DNA of 5,615 nt from an archaeon (GTDB lineage Archaea; EX4484-52; B79-G9), in assembly GCA_013139905.1 (NCBI GenBank), contig WSZW01000155.1, forward strand, positions 1 to 5,615, read 5' to 3'. A model generated the notes under the pieces. It was not told the DNA's origin and did not search any database. It saw only the letters and a list, made by a program, of their open reading frames with translations. A program made the translations under genes and the position numbers. Shown in pieces: positions 1 through 5,236 of the stretch. Each line of letters begins with the position of its first letter. Positions within the stretch are counted from its first letter, which is position 1.

Positions 1-129
1 AATTAACAAAAGATTTTATGGCTCCGTTTCACTCCACCCAAATTGGGCTACGCCCAACTTCATAAAAGCACAAGAGTTAAACTCAATCGGCAATGACATA
101 CAACACCCACCACACCAACATCCATAAAC
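1..129. other. Intergenic region upstream of thyX, no supported gene
   Basis: No gene is supported here. Short open frames run in from the left edge (one ends at a stop at 63-65, another near 126), but neither shows a recognisable protein, and both are probably chance products of an A+C-rich strand. Positions 20-58 are clearly richer in G and C than the surrounding DNA and contain an inverted repeat, listed separately. The tail of an upstream gene cannot be excluded because the window starts here. Confidence 0.5.
37..57. repeat. Nested inverted repeats in a GC-richer patch
   Basis: TTGGGC at 43-48 is followed by a 3-base spacer and its exact complement GCCCAA at 52-57. The same TTGGG can also pair with CCCAA at 37-41, so two pairings are mutually exclusive. 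The patch is unusually GC-rich for this window. It could be a terminator hairpin of an upstream gene, a fragment of a small dispersed repeat, or part of a non-coding RNA. No T-run follows immediately on the plus strand, which weakens the terminator reading. Confidence 0.45.
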
Positions 130-137
130 ATATAAAA
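130..137 (+). promoter_or_regulatory. TATA box of the thyX-glyA unit
   Basis: The sequence ATATAAAA has its centre about 25 bp upstream of the ATG at 159, the spacing expected between an archaeal TATA box and a transcription start. Transcription would therefore begin at or next to that ATG, giving a leaderless mRNA. No Shine-Dalgarno sequence precedes the ATG, which fits. The box lies inside the longer open frame that starts at 93, an argument against that upstream start. Confidence 0.6.
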
Positions 138-158
138 CTTAAACCCGAACAAAAATAC

Positions 159-869
159 ATGAAAGTAACACTTCTAAAACACACTGCTGACGCTGAAAAG
201 CTCGCAGGTGTAGCGGCATTTACATCCTGCTCACCTGAAGGCTCAACCGAATTAATGGAAACAAAAACCAAAGAACAATGCGACAAATTCTTAAAACGAG
301 TCCTAAACTACGGACATCATTCTGTAATAGAACATGCAAGCTTCACATTTAGTGTCGAAGATATCTCACGAGCATGCACACACCAAATAGTACGACACAG
401 AATAGCATCATACACCCAGCAAAGCCAGCGATACGTAAAATTCAAAGAATTAGGCTTCGTAATCCCGCCGACAATAAAAAACAACGAAGAAGCATCAAAA
501 ATATACTTAGAATCAATGGAACAAGCATCAAAAGCATATGAAAAACTAATTGAATCAGGAATAAAACCAGAAGATGCAAGATACGTATACCCAAATGCAT
601 CACACACAAACATTATGATTACAATGAACGCAAGAGCGCTATTACATTTCTTTTCCCTAAGATGCTGCACAAGAGCACAATGGGAAGTAAGACAAGTAGC
701 AGAACTAATGCTTATCGAAGCAAAAAAAATAGCACCACAGCTATTTGAAAAAGCAGGAGCATCATGCGTACATTTAGAATACTGCCCGGAAGGATCCCTT
801 GGGTGCGGCAGATACCCATCATTAAAACAATTAAAAGAAGGTGCAATTAAAGATGCAAACAGAAACTGA
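159..869 (+). CDS. thyX: FAD-dependent thymidylate synthase ThyX
   Basis: This enzyme methylates dUMP to dTMP using methylene-tetrahydrofolate (or an archaeal equivalent), with NADPH and FAD as reductants; the folate is released as the tetrahydro form. From the ATG at 159 the protein has 236 residues, normal for the family. The signature RHR-x7-S is present (R79, H80, R81, S89), continuing as SQRY, and a GHxSxxEH motif lies at 52-59. The MNAR...FFSLR and AQWEVR segments (about 156-178) match the nucleotide-binding C-terminal half. Cysteines at 203, 209 and 216 form the Cys-containing tail (CPEG...CGR) seen in many ThyX proteins. An in-frame ATG at 93 would add 22 residues not expected for the family and would include the TATA box, so 159 is preferred. 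The gene overlaps glyA, which supplies its one-carbon donor. Confidence 0.95.
   Translation: MKVTLLKHTADAEKLAGVAAFTSCSPEGSTELMETKTKEQCDKFLKRVLNYGHHSVIEHASFTFSVEDISRACTHQIVRHRIASYTQQSQRYVKFKELGFVIPPTIKNNEEASKIYLESMEQASKAYEKLIESGIKPEDARYVYPNASHTNIMITMNARALLHFFSLRCCTRAQWEVRQVAELMLIEAKKIAPQLFEKAGASCVHLEYCPEGSLGCGRYPSLKQLKEGAIKDANRN
837..843 (+). promoter_or_regulatory. Shine-Dalgarno site deciding the glyA start
   Basis: GAAGGTG matches the archaeal anti-SD complement GGAGGTG with one mismatch and ends 9 bases before the ATG at 853. The GTG at 841, which could be read as an in-frame start for glyA, is itself part of this site, so the ATG at 853 is the better start. The site lies inside the thyX coding sequence, as expected for an internal operon gene. 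Confidence 0.6.
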
Positions 870-2118
870 TACTCAAATCAAAAGCGCCAAAGAAGTCATA
901 AATGACATAGAAACACTTACAGAAAAGCACAACAAATGGCGAAAAGAAGAATGCATCAATCTAATCGCATCCGAAAACGTAACATCTTCTGCAGTAGATA
1001 ACATTTATATTTCTGATTTAGGACACCGTTATGCCGAAGGAAAACCATTCCAACGCCACTACCAAGGATTACAATACATAGACCAAATCGAAGACTTAAC
1101 ACAAAAACTAGCAAGAAACTTATTTAACGCAAAACACGTCGACCTAAGACCATTAAGTGGAACCACGGCAAACTTATCAGCCCTAGGCGCACTTACCAAT
1201 TACGGAGATACCATCTTTTCAAGCTCAATTCCAAACGGCGGTCACGTATCACACACAAGACACGGCGTTTCAGGACTAATCGGCATAAAAGACTTATCTT
1301 TTCCATTCAACATCGAAGAAATGAACATCGATATTGACAAAACAAAAAAGAAAATTGAAGAAAAACAACCAAAAGTCCTTCTATTCGGCGCATCATTATT
1401 CTTATTTCCGCACCCGGTAAAAGAAATCGCGGAATTCGCAAAAACATACGACATTAAAATAATATACGATGCAGCACACGTCTTAGGTCTAATTGCAGGA
1501 AAACGCTTCCAAGACCCATTAAAAGAAGGTGCTGAAATAATAACATCCTCCACACACAAAACGTTTCCCGGACCTCAAAGCGGAATTATCTTTGGAAACA
1601 GCGATAAATTCGACAAAATAGAAACCGTAGTATTCCCGCAAGTCATATGCAACCACCACCTGCACAAACTACCTGCAATGGCAGTTGCATTAGAAGAAAT
1701 GACAACACACGGGCAAAGTTATGCGAACCAAATAATCACAAATGCAAAAACATTAGCACAATCCATGCACGAATTAGGATTTAACGTAGTTGCAGAAAAG
1801 CTAGGATTCACTGAAAGCCATCAAGTTGTAGTTGACGTATCAAATCTAGGCGGCGGTAAAACCGTAGCAGAACACCTAGAATCCCAAAACATAATACTAA
1901 ACAAAAACTTCATCCCAGGCGACAAAATAAACACAGAAACCATGAGAAACCCAAGAGGAATTAGAATAGGCACACAAGAAATGACTCGAATGGGCATGAA
2001 AGAAGACGAAATGCAAGAAATCGCGAAACTTCTAAAAAAATCATTAATCGATAAAAAAGACATCAAACAAGAAGTAACCGACTTTAAAAAAGAATTTTTG
2101 GATGTTAAGTATTGTTGA
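853..2118 (+). CDS. glyA: Serine hydroxymethyltransferase (PLP enzyme)
   Basis: SHMT interconverts serine and glycine, moving the hydroxymethyl carbon onto tetrahydrofolate or tetrahydromethanopterin. The 421-residue protein has the full set of family motifs, numbered from the ATG at 853: LIASEN (37-42), RYAEG with the conserved Tyr and Glu (59-63), GGHVSH (129-134), DAAH with the PLP-ring Asp206 and His209, STHKT with the Schiff-base lysine Lys236, and GIRIGT with the carboxylate-binding Arg371. Nothing catalytic is missing. One small difference is an RHYQG segment where many bacterial enzymes have RYYGG. A lysine-rich tail follows residue 390. The gene overlaps thyX by 17 bp and its SD is inside thyX, so the two are almost certainly cotranscribed. 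An alternative GTG start at 841 would add four residues. Confidence 0.95.
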   Translation: MQTETDTQIKSAKEVINDIETLTEKHNKWRKEECINLIASENVTSSAVDNIYISDLGHRYAEGKPFQRHYQGLQYIDQIEDLTQKLARNLFNAKHVDLRPLSGTTANLSALGALTNYGDTIFSSSIPNGGHVSHTRHGVSGLIGIKDLSFPFNIEEMNIDIDKTKKKIEEKQPKVLLFGASLFLFPHPVKEIAEFAKTYDIKIIYDAAHVLGLIAGKRFQDPLKEGAEIITSSTHKTFPGPQSGIIFGNSDKFDKIETVVFPQVICNHHLHKLPAMAVALEEMTTHGQSYANQIITNAKTLAQSMHELGFNVVAEKLGFTESHQVVVDVSNLGGGKTVAEHLESQNIILNKNFIPGDKINTETMRNPRGIRIGTQEMTRMGMKEDEMQEIAKLLKKSLIDKKDIKQEVTDFKKEFLDVKYC

Positions 2119-2133
2119 ACTTAAATTATAATA

Positions 2134-2151
2134 ATTAATTTACAAATTAAT
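2134..2151. repeat. All-AT inverted repeat between convergent genes
   Basis: ATTAATTT at 2134-2141 is followed by a 2-base spacer and its exact complement at 2144-2151. It sits in the 41-bp gap between the converging 3' ends of glyA and the unknown minus-strand gene. It could serve as a weak bidirectional terminator or a protein-binding palindrome. The arms are pure A/T and the loop is very short, so a chance occurrence in AT-rich DNA is also possible. Confidence 0.35.
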
Positions 2152-2159
2152 CTAAATAA

Positions 2160-2993
2160 TCAATTATTAAGAATACCAAATGAATCTTTACTCATAAGTG
2201 TTAAGACATAAGCAAGTATAATTTTCTTTTCATTTATATCTTGATTAATCAAAGAAATAGTTTCATTAGTTTTTTCAAGTTCTTCAATACCATACATCAG
2301 ATTCGTACCATAAATTTCCCCAATAGGTATATCCGTTATACAATTAATTCCAGACTCATAATTATCTAAATAAAATTCAACATCATAAAATGTCTTTAAA
2401 TCATAAATTTCAGATAATTTTTTTATTTCTTCATAACTTATTGATTTTATTGGTTCAGCATCATCGCCAAAATTCAAACACATATAATCATCTTCATCAA
2501 TATGATTCAATTTAGTCTTTAATTTATCAACAATAATTACATATTCTTTAGATAATCGTTTTTCAAACATATCATTTATCGGATAAAATTTATGTTCATG
2601 ATACATTTTATTATTTTTTTGTGTTTTCTCCACAACATATTTTACAATACCCAACTCATAAAATTTAATTAATATTTTTCTTATATCAGTTGCTTTTAAT
2701 TCTGATGTTTGATATTTCTTGATTTCCTCAAGAATTTCAATATCATGTTTTGGTTCTTCGCTAGAAAGTAAATATTTGTATATTTGTACAGAAAGGACAG
2801 TTTCTTCAGAAGTTTTACCTAATTCATACAAATTACTAAATAATTCATACAGAACATCATTGTTTTTCACACCAGTATTTAATGTTCTAAAAAAATCCAT
2901 TGGTGTATTCGTTATTTCTGAAATATACCTCAAAGATTCTTTTTCTAAAAACTGTGACATATTATTATTTTTTGACTCAACCATAATTCCCAT
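2160..2993 (-). CDS. Unknown protein with possible winged-helix region
   Basis: I do not recognise this 277-residue protein. It has no signal peptide or clear membrane segment and is rich in Lys, Glu, Asp and Ile. Residues about 65-138 read like a winged helix-turn-helix: helices around 65-78, 83-95 and 101-113 (KATDIRKILIKFYELG), then a turn-rich, beta-like stretch ending near FYPI (136-139), as in a wing. This comes from pattern only. The second half (about 140-277) has acidic patches (DEDD at 166-169) and helical segments with no known motif. Starts at 2993 and 2984 are both possible; a TATA-like box favours a short or absent leader at either. Its T- and G-ending codons differ from plus-strand neighbours but match the other minus-strand genes, so they do not show foreign origin. 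It is a single-gene unit, convergent with glyA and divergent from rpl10e. A DNA-binding regulator is a guess. Confidence 0.75.
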   Translation of the reverse strand: MGIMVESKNNNMSQFLEKESLRYISEITNTPMDFFRTLNTGVKNNDVLYELFSNLYELGKTSEETVLSVQIYKYLLSSEEPKHDIEILEEIKKYQTSELKATDIRKILIKFYELGIVKYVVEKTQKNNKMYHEHKFYPINDMFEKRLSKEYVIIVDKLKTKLNHIDEDDYMCLNFGDDAEPIKSISYEEIKKLSEIYDLKTFYDVEFYLDNYESGINCITDIPIGEIYGTNLMYGIEELEKTNETISLINQDINEKKIILAYVLTLMSKDSFGILNN

Positions 2994-3012
2994 ACATTAA
3001 ATTTAGATATTA

Positions 3013-3020
3013 TATTTAAA
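3013..3020 (-). promoter_or_regulatory. Probable TATA box of the unknown minus-strand gene
   Basis: Read on the minus strand the sequence is TTTAAATA, its centre 23-24 bp before the ATG at 2993 and about 32 bp before the alternative ATG at 2984. Either a leaderless message from the first ATG or a leader of a few bases before the second would fit. The surroundings are very AT-rich, so the assignment is tentative. Confidence 0.4.
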
Positions 3021-3115
3021 AACGTTATTATCATTATTTAGTAGTTTATAATGAGATATTATACACACGAAAATTCAATCATAAAAACCAAAAAACACAC
3101 AAAACAAACATAACT

Positions 3116-3123
3116 TTTATAAA
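3116..3123 (+). promoter_or_regulatory. Candidate TATA box of rpl10e
   Basis: TTTATAAA is the best TATA match in the 245-bp stretch before rpl10e. Transcription would start near 3145, giving a leader of roughly 90 bases, A-rich with little visible structure. AT-rich boxes nearer the gene (for example around 3193-3199, which would give a leader of under 20 bases) cannot be excluded. The stretch also contains a 20-codon open frame (3051-3113) that I do not regard as a gene. Confidence 0.45.
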
Positions 3124-3186
3124 ACTTATACAATAAACAAAAGATATTAATTTGAAGTGTTTCTAAAAAAACAAAACAAATAAACC

Positions 3187-3215
3187 AAATAATTAAATAA
3201 AATAAATAATTAAAT
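3187..3215 (+). repeat. 12-bp direct repeat in the rpl10e upstream region
   Basis: AAATAATTAAAT occurs twice, at 3187-3198 and 3204-3215, with a 17-bp period. The copies are identical but the sequence is of low complexity. Depending on the true transcription start they lie in the leader or in the core promoter of rpl10e. No function is known. Confidence 0.4.
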
Positions 3216-3226
3216 TAAAAATTCAA

Positions 3227-3234
3227 GAGATGAT
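3227..3234 (+). promoter_or_regulatory. Shine-Dalgarno site deciding the rpl10e start
   Basis: GAGATGAT matches the archaeal anti-SD complement GAGGTGAT with one mismatch and ends 4 bases before the ATG at 3239. An earlier in-frame ATG at 3230 is embedded in this site, so it is unlikely to be the start. The protein start MGLRPAR from 3239 matches the usual N-terminus of the family. Confidence 0.6.
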
Positions 3235-3238
3235 ATTT

Positions 3239-3757
3239 ATGGGACTACGACCGGCACGAGTTGACAGAGGCGTTAAAAAACGATCATTCACAAGAACAGC
3301 AGTTAAAGTGCACAAAAAAAACTTCATTAAAGGAGTTCCGGGCCTTAAAGTACGTATGTTTAACATGGGTGATAGAAAACTTATCGGAGACGTTAAAGTA
3401 TCCCTAGTCCCAAAACAAGCAGTCCAAGTAAGACACAACGCTCTTGAAGCAGGTCGTGTTGCCGCAAACGCACACATGAAAAAAAATGTAGCAAATGAAG
3501 AATATTTCTTAAAAGTAAACGTGTTCCCACACCAAATCTTAAGAGAACACGCTCAAGCAGCAGTTGCACAAGCAGACCGTTTTTATCAGGGAATGGCACA
3601 TCCATTCGGAAGACCAAAAGGAAGAGCTGCAAGAGTAAAAGAAGGACAAACAATACTTAGCATAAGAACTTCTAACGAAAATATACCACACGCAAAAGAA
3701 GCATTTAGACGTGCAAGCGCTAAAATGCCACTAGCATGCAGAATAGTTATAGAATAA
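3239..3757 (+). CDS. rpl10e: Large-subunit ribosomal protein uL16 (L10e)
   Basis: This is the archaeal/eukaryotic form of the 50S protein that sits between the central protuberance and the peptidyl-transferase/A-site tRNA region (bacterial counterpart L16). The product is 172 residues, the usual archaeal length. It begins with the family's LRPAR signature, followed by a basic N-terminal stretch. QVRHNALEAGRVAAN lies in the middle, then HPFGRPKGRAARV in the loop that approaches the A site, and it ends AKMPLACRIVIE as family members do. It is intact. It stands alone here, with its own promoter region and a T-rich 3' region, rather than in a ribosomal protein operon. The start at 3239 is chosen over 3230 because of the SD site and the family N-terminus. 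Confidence 0.96.
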   Translation: MGLRPARVDRGVKKRSFTRTAVKVHKKNFIKGVPGLKVRMFNMGDRKLIGDVKVSLVPKQAVQVRHNALEAGRVAANAHMKKNVANEEYFLKVNVFPHQILREHAQAAVAQADRFYQGMAHPFGRPKGRAARVKEGQTILSIRTSNENIPHAKEAFRRASAKMPLACRIVIE

Positions 3758-3832
3758 ATATTTATTTTATAACTCCATATTTTTCTTATAGCGGAATAAA
3801 CCATAAATAATATCCGCAAAATTTAATTTTTT
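3758..3832 (+). terminator. T-rich terminator region after rpl10e
   Basis: Directly after the stop codon come T-rich stretches at 3760-3769 and 3780-3787. A small hairpin follows (GCGGA at 3791-3795 pairing with TCCGC at 3813-3817 across a 17-base loop), then a run of six T at 3827-3832. Archaeal RNA polymerase terminates at T-tracts with or without a hairpin, so any of these could end the rpl10e transcript. The exact point cannot be told from sequence. Confidence 0.45.
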
Positions 3833-3852
3833 AATAAACATAATAATTACTG

Positions 3853-3860
3853 TTATATCT
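3853..3860 (+). promoter_or_regulatory. Probable TATA box of ogg
   Basis: TTATATCT lies with its centre about 25 bp before the ATG at 3881, as for thyX, implying a leaderless message; no SD precedes the ATG. A second TATA-like sequence at 3871-3878 is too close to the start codon to serve this gene. Confidence 0.45.
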
Positions 3861-3880
3861 TTCAAAACCCATATATAACT

Positions 3881-4522
3881 ATGAATGATATAGAAAATTT
3901 AAAACAATTTTACGAACAAAAAAAAGACGAAATAATCAATAGATTACAACATTTCAAAAATATCTACAAATTATCAGATGAACATATATTCTCCGAGCTT
4001 GCATTTTGCCTATGCACACCCCAATCAAACGCAAAAACATGTAACGCAGCAATAACTAGTCTAATAAATTCTAGACTCCTATACGCCGGCACCGCACCCG
4101 AAATAGCAAATAATTTGTTTGGTGTTAGATTCCACAACAACAAATCAAAATACATAGTCAAAGCAAAAGAATTTTTTACAAAAAACGAAAAAATAAATAT
4201 AAAAACCCAACTAAACCAATTCAAAAACCCAATAACAATAAGAGAATATCTCGTAAAAAACATAAAAGGCTTAGGCATGAAAGAAGCAAGTCATTTCTTA
4301 AGAAACATAGGTCTTAGCGAAAATCTAGCAATATTAGATAGACACATCCTAAAAAATCTATTAAAATACAACGCAATAACCCATATACCAAAAACAATAA
4401 CAACAACAAAATATATAGAAATAGAAACCAAATTAATCAAATTCTCAAAAAAAATAAATATACCCCCAAGCCACTTAGACCTACTATTTTGGTCAAATGA
4501 AACAGGAGAAATATTCAAATAA
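3881..4522 (+). CDS. ogg: 8-oxoguanine DNA glycosylase/AP lyase, Ogg2 type
   Basis: The enzyme removes 8-oxoguanine from DNA and cleaves the abasic site, starting base-excision repair. The 213-residue length and overall sequence fit the archaeal Ogg2 family typified by the Methanocaldococcus jannaschii enzyme. The helix-hairpin-helix region at about 124-157 contains NIKGLGMKEASHFLRNIG, with the catalytic lysine at Lys134, and then ILDRHIL, with the catalytic aspartate at Asp153. IPKT (169-172) and the C-terminal HLDLLFW...TGEIFK also match. The last residue is lysine (Lys213); in Ogg2 enzymes a C-terminal lysine is reported to take part in recognising the oxidised base. The gene is a single-gene unit, converging on the ferredoxin gene with a 15-bp gap. 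Confidence 0.92.
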   Translation: MNDIENLKQFYEQKKDEIINRLQHFKNIYKLSDEHIFSELAFCLCTPQSNAKTCNAAITSLINSRLLYAGTAPEIANNLFGVRFHNNKSKYIVKAKEFFTKNEKINIKTQLNQFKNPITIREYLVKNIKGLGMKEASHFLRNIGLSENLAILDRHILKNLLKYNAITHIPKTITTTKYIEIETKLIKFSKKINIPPSHLDLLFWSNETGEIFK

Positions 4523-4534
4523 AATTCAAATAAA
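4513..4534 (+). repeat. 11-bp tandem duplication at the end of ogg
   Basis: ATTCAAATAAA is repeated twice with no spacer. The first copy includes the last sense codons and stop of ogg, so the second copy restates that gene end just outside the frame. It fills most of the gap before the ferredoxin stop codon and looks like a slippage or small-duplication scar. Confidence 0.7.
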
Positions 4535-4537
4535 AAA

Positions 4538-4714
4538 TTAAACCGTAATTGCGCCAACAGGACAAATACTTGGCGAATCTTTAATATCGCAAGAATCAGA
4601 TTTTTGTGCTTTTACTACTGCCTTACCCTCATCATTCATCTCAAATACATCAGGACAAAATGAAACACAAGCCCCACACCCAATACACTTCTCAGCATCA
4701 ACTTTTACTGTCAT
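4538..4714 (-). CDS. Single-cluster [4Fe-4S] ferredoxin
   Basis: This small soluble electron carrier is only 58 residues and easy to overlook. It begins MTVKVDAEKCIGCGAC. The motif is C10-x2-C13-x2-C16-x3-C20-P, with later cysteines at 42 and 51 (C51 followed by Pro). By comparison with Pyrococcus and Thermotoga ferredoxins of similar size, C10, C13, C16 and C51 should bind one [4Fe-4S] cluster, and C20 and C42 occupy the positions of the disulfide known in Pyrococcus. The second position is Cys, not the Asp of Pyrococcus furiosus ferredoxin. A second full cluster motif is absent. The start is secured by a strong SD six bases upstream. The gene is divergent from rlmH, sharing its promoter region. 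Its redox partner cannot be told from the neighbours. Confidence 0.93.
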   Translation of the reverse strand: MTVKVDAEKCIGCGACVSFCPDVFEMNDEGKAVVKAQKSDSCDIKDSPSICPVGAITV

Positions 4715-4720
4715 AATATT

Positions 4721-4726
4721 ACCTCC
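4721..4726 (-). promoter_or_regulatory. Strong Shine-Dalgarno site of the ferredoxin gene
   Basis: On the minus strand GGAGGT lies six bases before the ATG at 4714, a perfect match to the archaeal anti-SD and the strongest ribosome binding site in the window. It suggests a high translation rate, reasonable for a ferredoxin. Confidence 0.85.
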
Positions 4727-4759
4727 AAAAAAATTATATATCCTATTTTGATATCATTG

Positions 4760-4767
4760 TTTATAAA
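4760..4767. promoter_or_regulatory. Palindromic TATA box shared by ferredoxin and rlmH
   Basis: TTTATAAA is its own reverse complement. Measured to the right, a start about 26 bp away falls near 4790, giving an almost leaderless rlmH message (ATG at 4793, no SD). Measured to the left, it falls near 4737, giving the ferredoxin gene a leader of about 23 bases that includes its SD. Both spacings are normal for archaea, so one box may serve both directions. The flanking BRE position looks somewhat better on the ferredoxin side. Confidence 0.55.
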
Positions 4768-4792
4768 ATAAACTGAATTAAACATAAGTATC

Positions 4793-5233
4793 ATGATAAA
4801 AATAATCTCCGTCGGAAAAAACATCTCGTTCTTGAAAAATGCAGAACAAGAATACACAACCCGCATAAAACACTTCACAAAACTAGAAATGATAGAATTA
4901 AAAGAAGACAAATCAAAAACATCAAAAGAACTAATGAAAAAAGAAGCAATAAAAATAAACGCGGCACTTAAAAATCAAAAATACATACTATTAGACGTTA
5001 ACGGACAAAACCAAACAACTAAAGAATTCACAAATCTAATAAAAGACAACCAAAACGATACAATTTTCGTAATTGGCGGATCCTATGGAATTGACAACGA
5101 AATAAAAACCAACGCATCAAAAAGAATATCCCTATCAAACCTAACATTCACACATCAAATAGCAAAAATACTACTTCTAGAGCAAATATACAGAGCCCAA
5201 ACAATTATAAACAACCGTAATTATCACAAATAA
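4793..5233 (+). CDS. rlmH: RlmH-type 23S rRNA methyltransferase (SPOUT)
   Basis: In bacteria this enzyme uses S-adenosylmethionine to methylate N3 of pseudouridine 1915 (E. coli numbering) in helix 69 of 23S rRNA, on the assembled ribosome. The 146-residue protein has normal length and the SPOUT knot signatures: FVIGGSYGID (92-101, cofactor loop), SLSNLTFTHQIAKILLLEQIYRA with the family's Phe/Leu-x-His pattern (113-135), and the C-terminal Tyr-His-Lys (144-146) that ends family members. It is therefore complete and probably active. The message is probably almost leaderless. Its stop codon directly abuts that of the convergent MetRS-type gene. Archaeal members are usually annotated only as putative RlmH, so the exact target here is inferred. 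Confidence 0.92.
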   Translation: MIKIISVGKNISFLKNAEQEYTTRIKHFTKLEMIELKEDKSKTSKELMKKEAIKINAALKNQKYILLDVNGQNQTTKEFTNLIKDNQNDTIFVIGGSYGIDNEIKTNASKRISLSNLTFTHQIAKILLLEQIYRAQTIINNRNYHK

Positions 5234-5236
5234 TTA
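5231..5236. other. Abutting stop codons of convergent genes
   Basis: The palindrome TAATTA holds the stop of rlmH (TAA, plus strand) and the stop of the MetRS-type gene (TAA, minus strand) with no base between them. Neither gene has a 3' untranslated region free of the other's coding sequence, so any 3' tail is antisense to the neighbour. Confidence 0.9.

Noticed and set aside
1..126. Partial coding frames entering from the left edge
   Set aside because: Several frames are briefly open but none gives a recognisable C-terminus; the A+C-rich composition makes stop-free frames common.
93..158. N-terminal extension of ThyX from the ATG at 93
   Set aside because: The extension contains the TATA box, has low-complexity His/Lys/Thr content, and the family N-terminus begins naturally at the ATG at 159.
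317..670. Antisense open frames opposite thyX and elsewhere (for example 1242-1559, 3393-3653, 3964-4278, 5283-5570)
   Set aside because: They lie opposite genes with clear family identity, have no convincing start signals, and their sequences look like reverse-frame shadows.
841..852. GTG start of GlyA at 841
   Set aside because: The GTG is part of the GAAGGTG Shine-Dalgarno site correctly placed for the ATG at 853.
2160..2993. Horizontal transfer of the unknown gene on the basis of codon usage
   Set aside because: Its T/G-ending codon preference is shared by the ferredoxin and MetRS-type genes on the same strand, so strand composition explains it.
3051..3113. 20-codon open frame between the divergent promoters
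   Set aside because: It is very short, of low complexity, lacks an SD, and its end runs into the rpl10e TATA box.
3230..3238. rpl10e start at the ATG at 3230
   Set aside because: This ATG is embedded in the SD-like GAGATGAT, and the family N-terminus starts at the next in-frame ATG at 3239.
3141..3238. Riboswitch or structured leader of rpl10e
   Set aside because: The stretch is A-rich with no stable GC-containing stems visible.
3871..3878. ATATATAA as the ogg promoter
   Set aside because: It is only a few bases from the ATG at 3881, so transcription would start inside the gene, with no suitable in-frame start near there.
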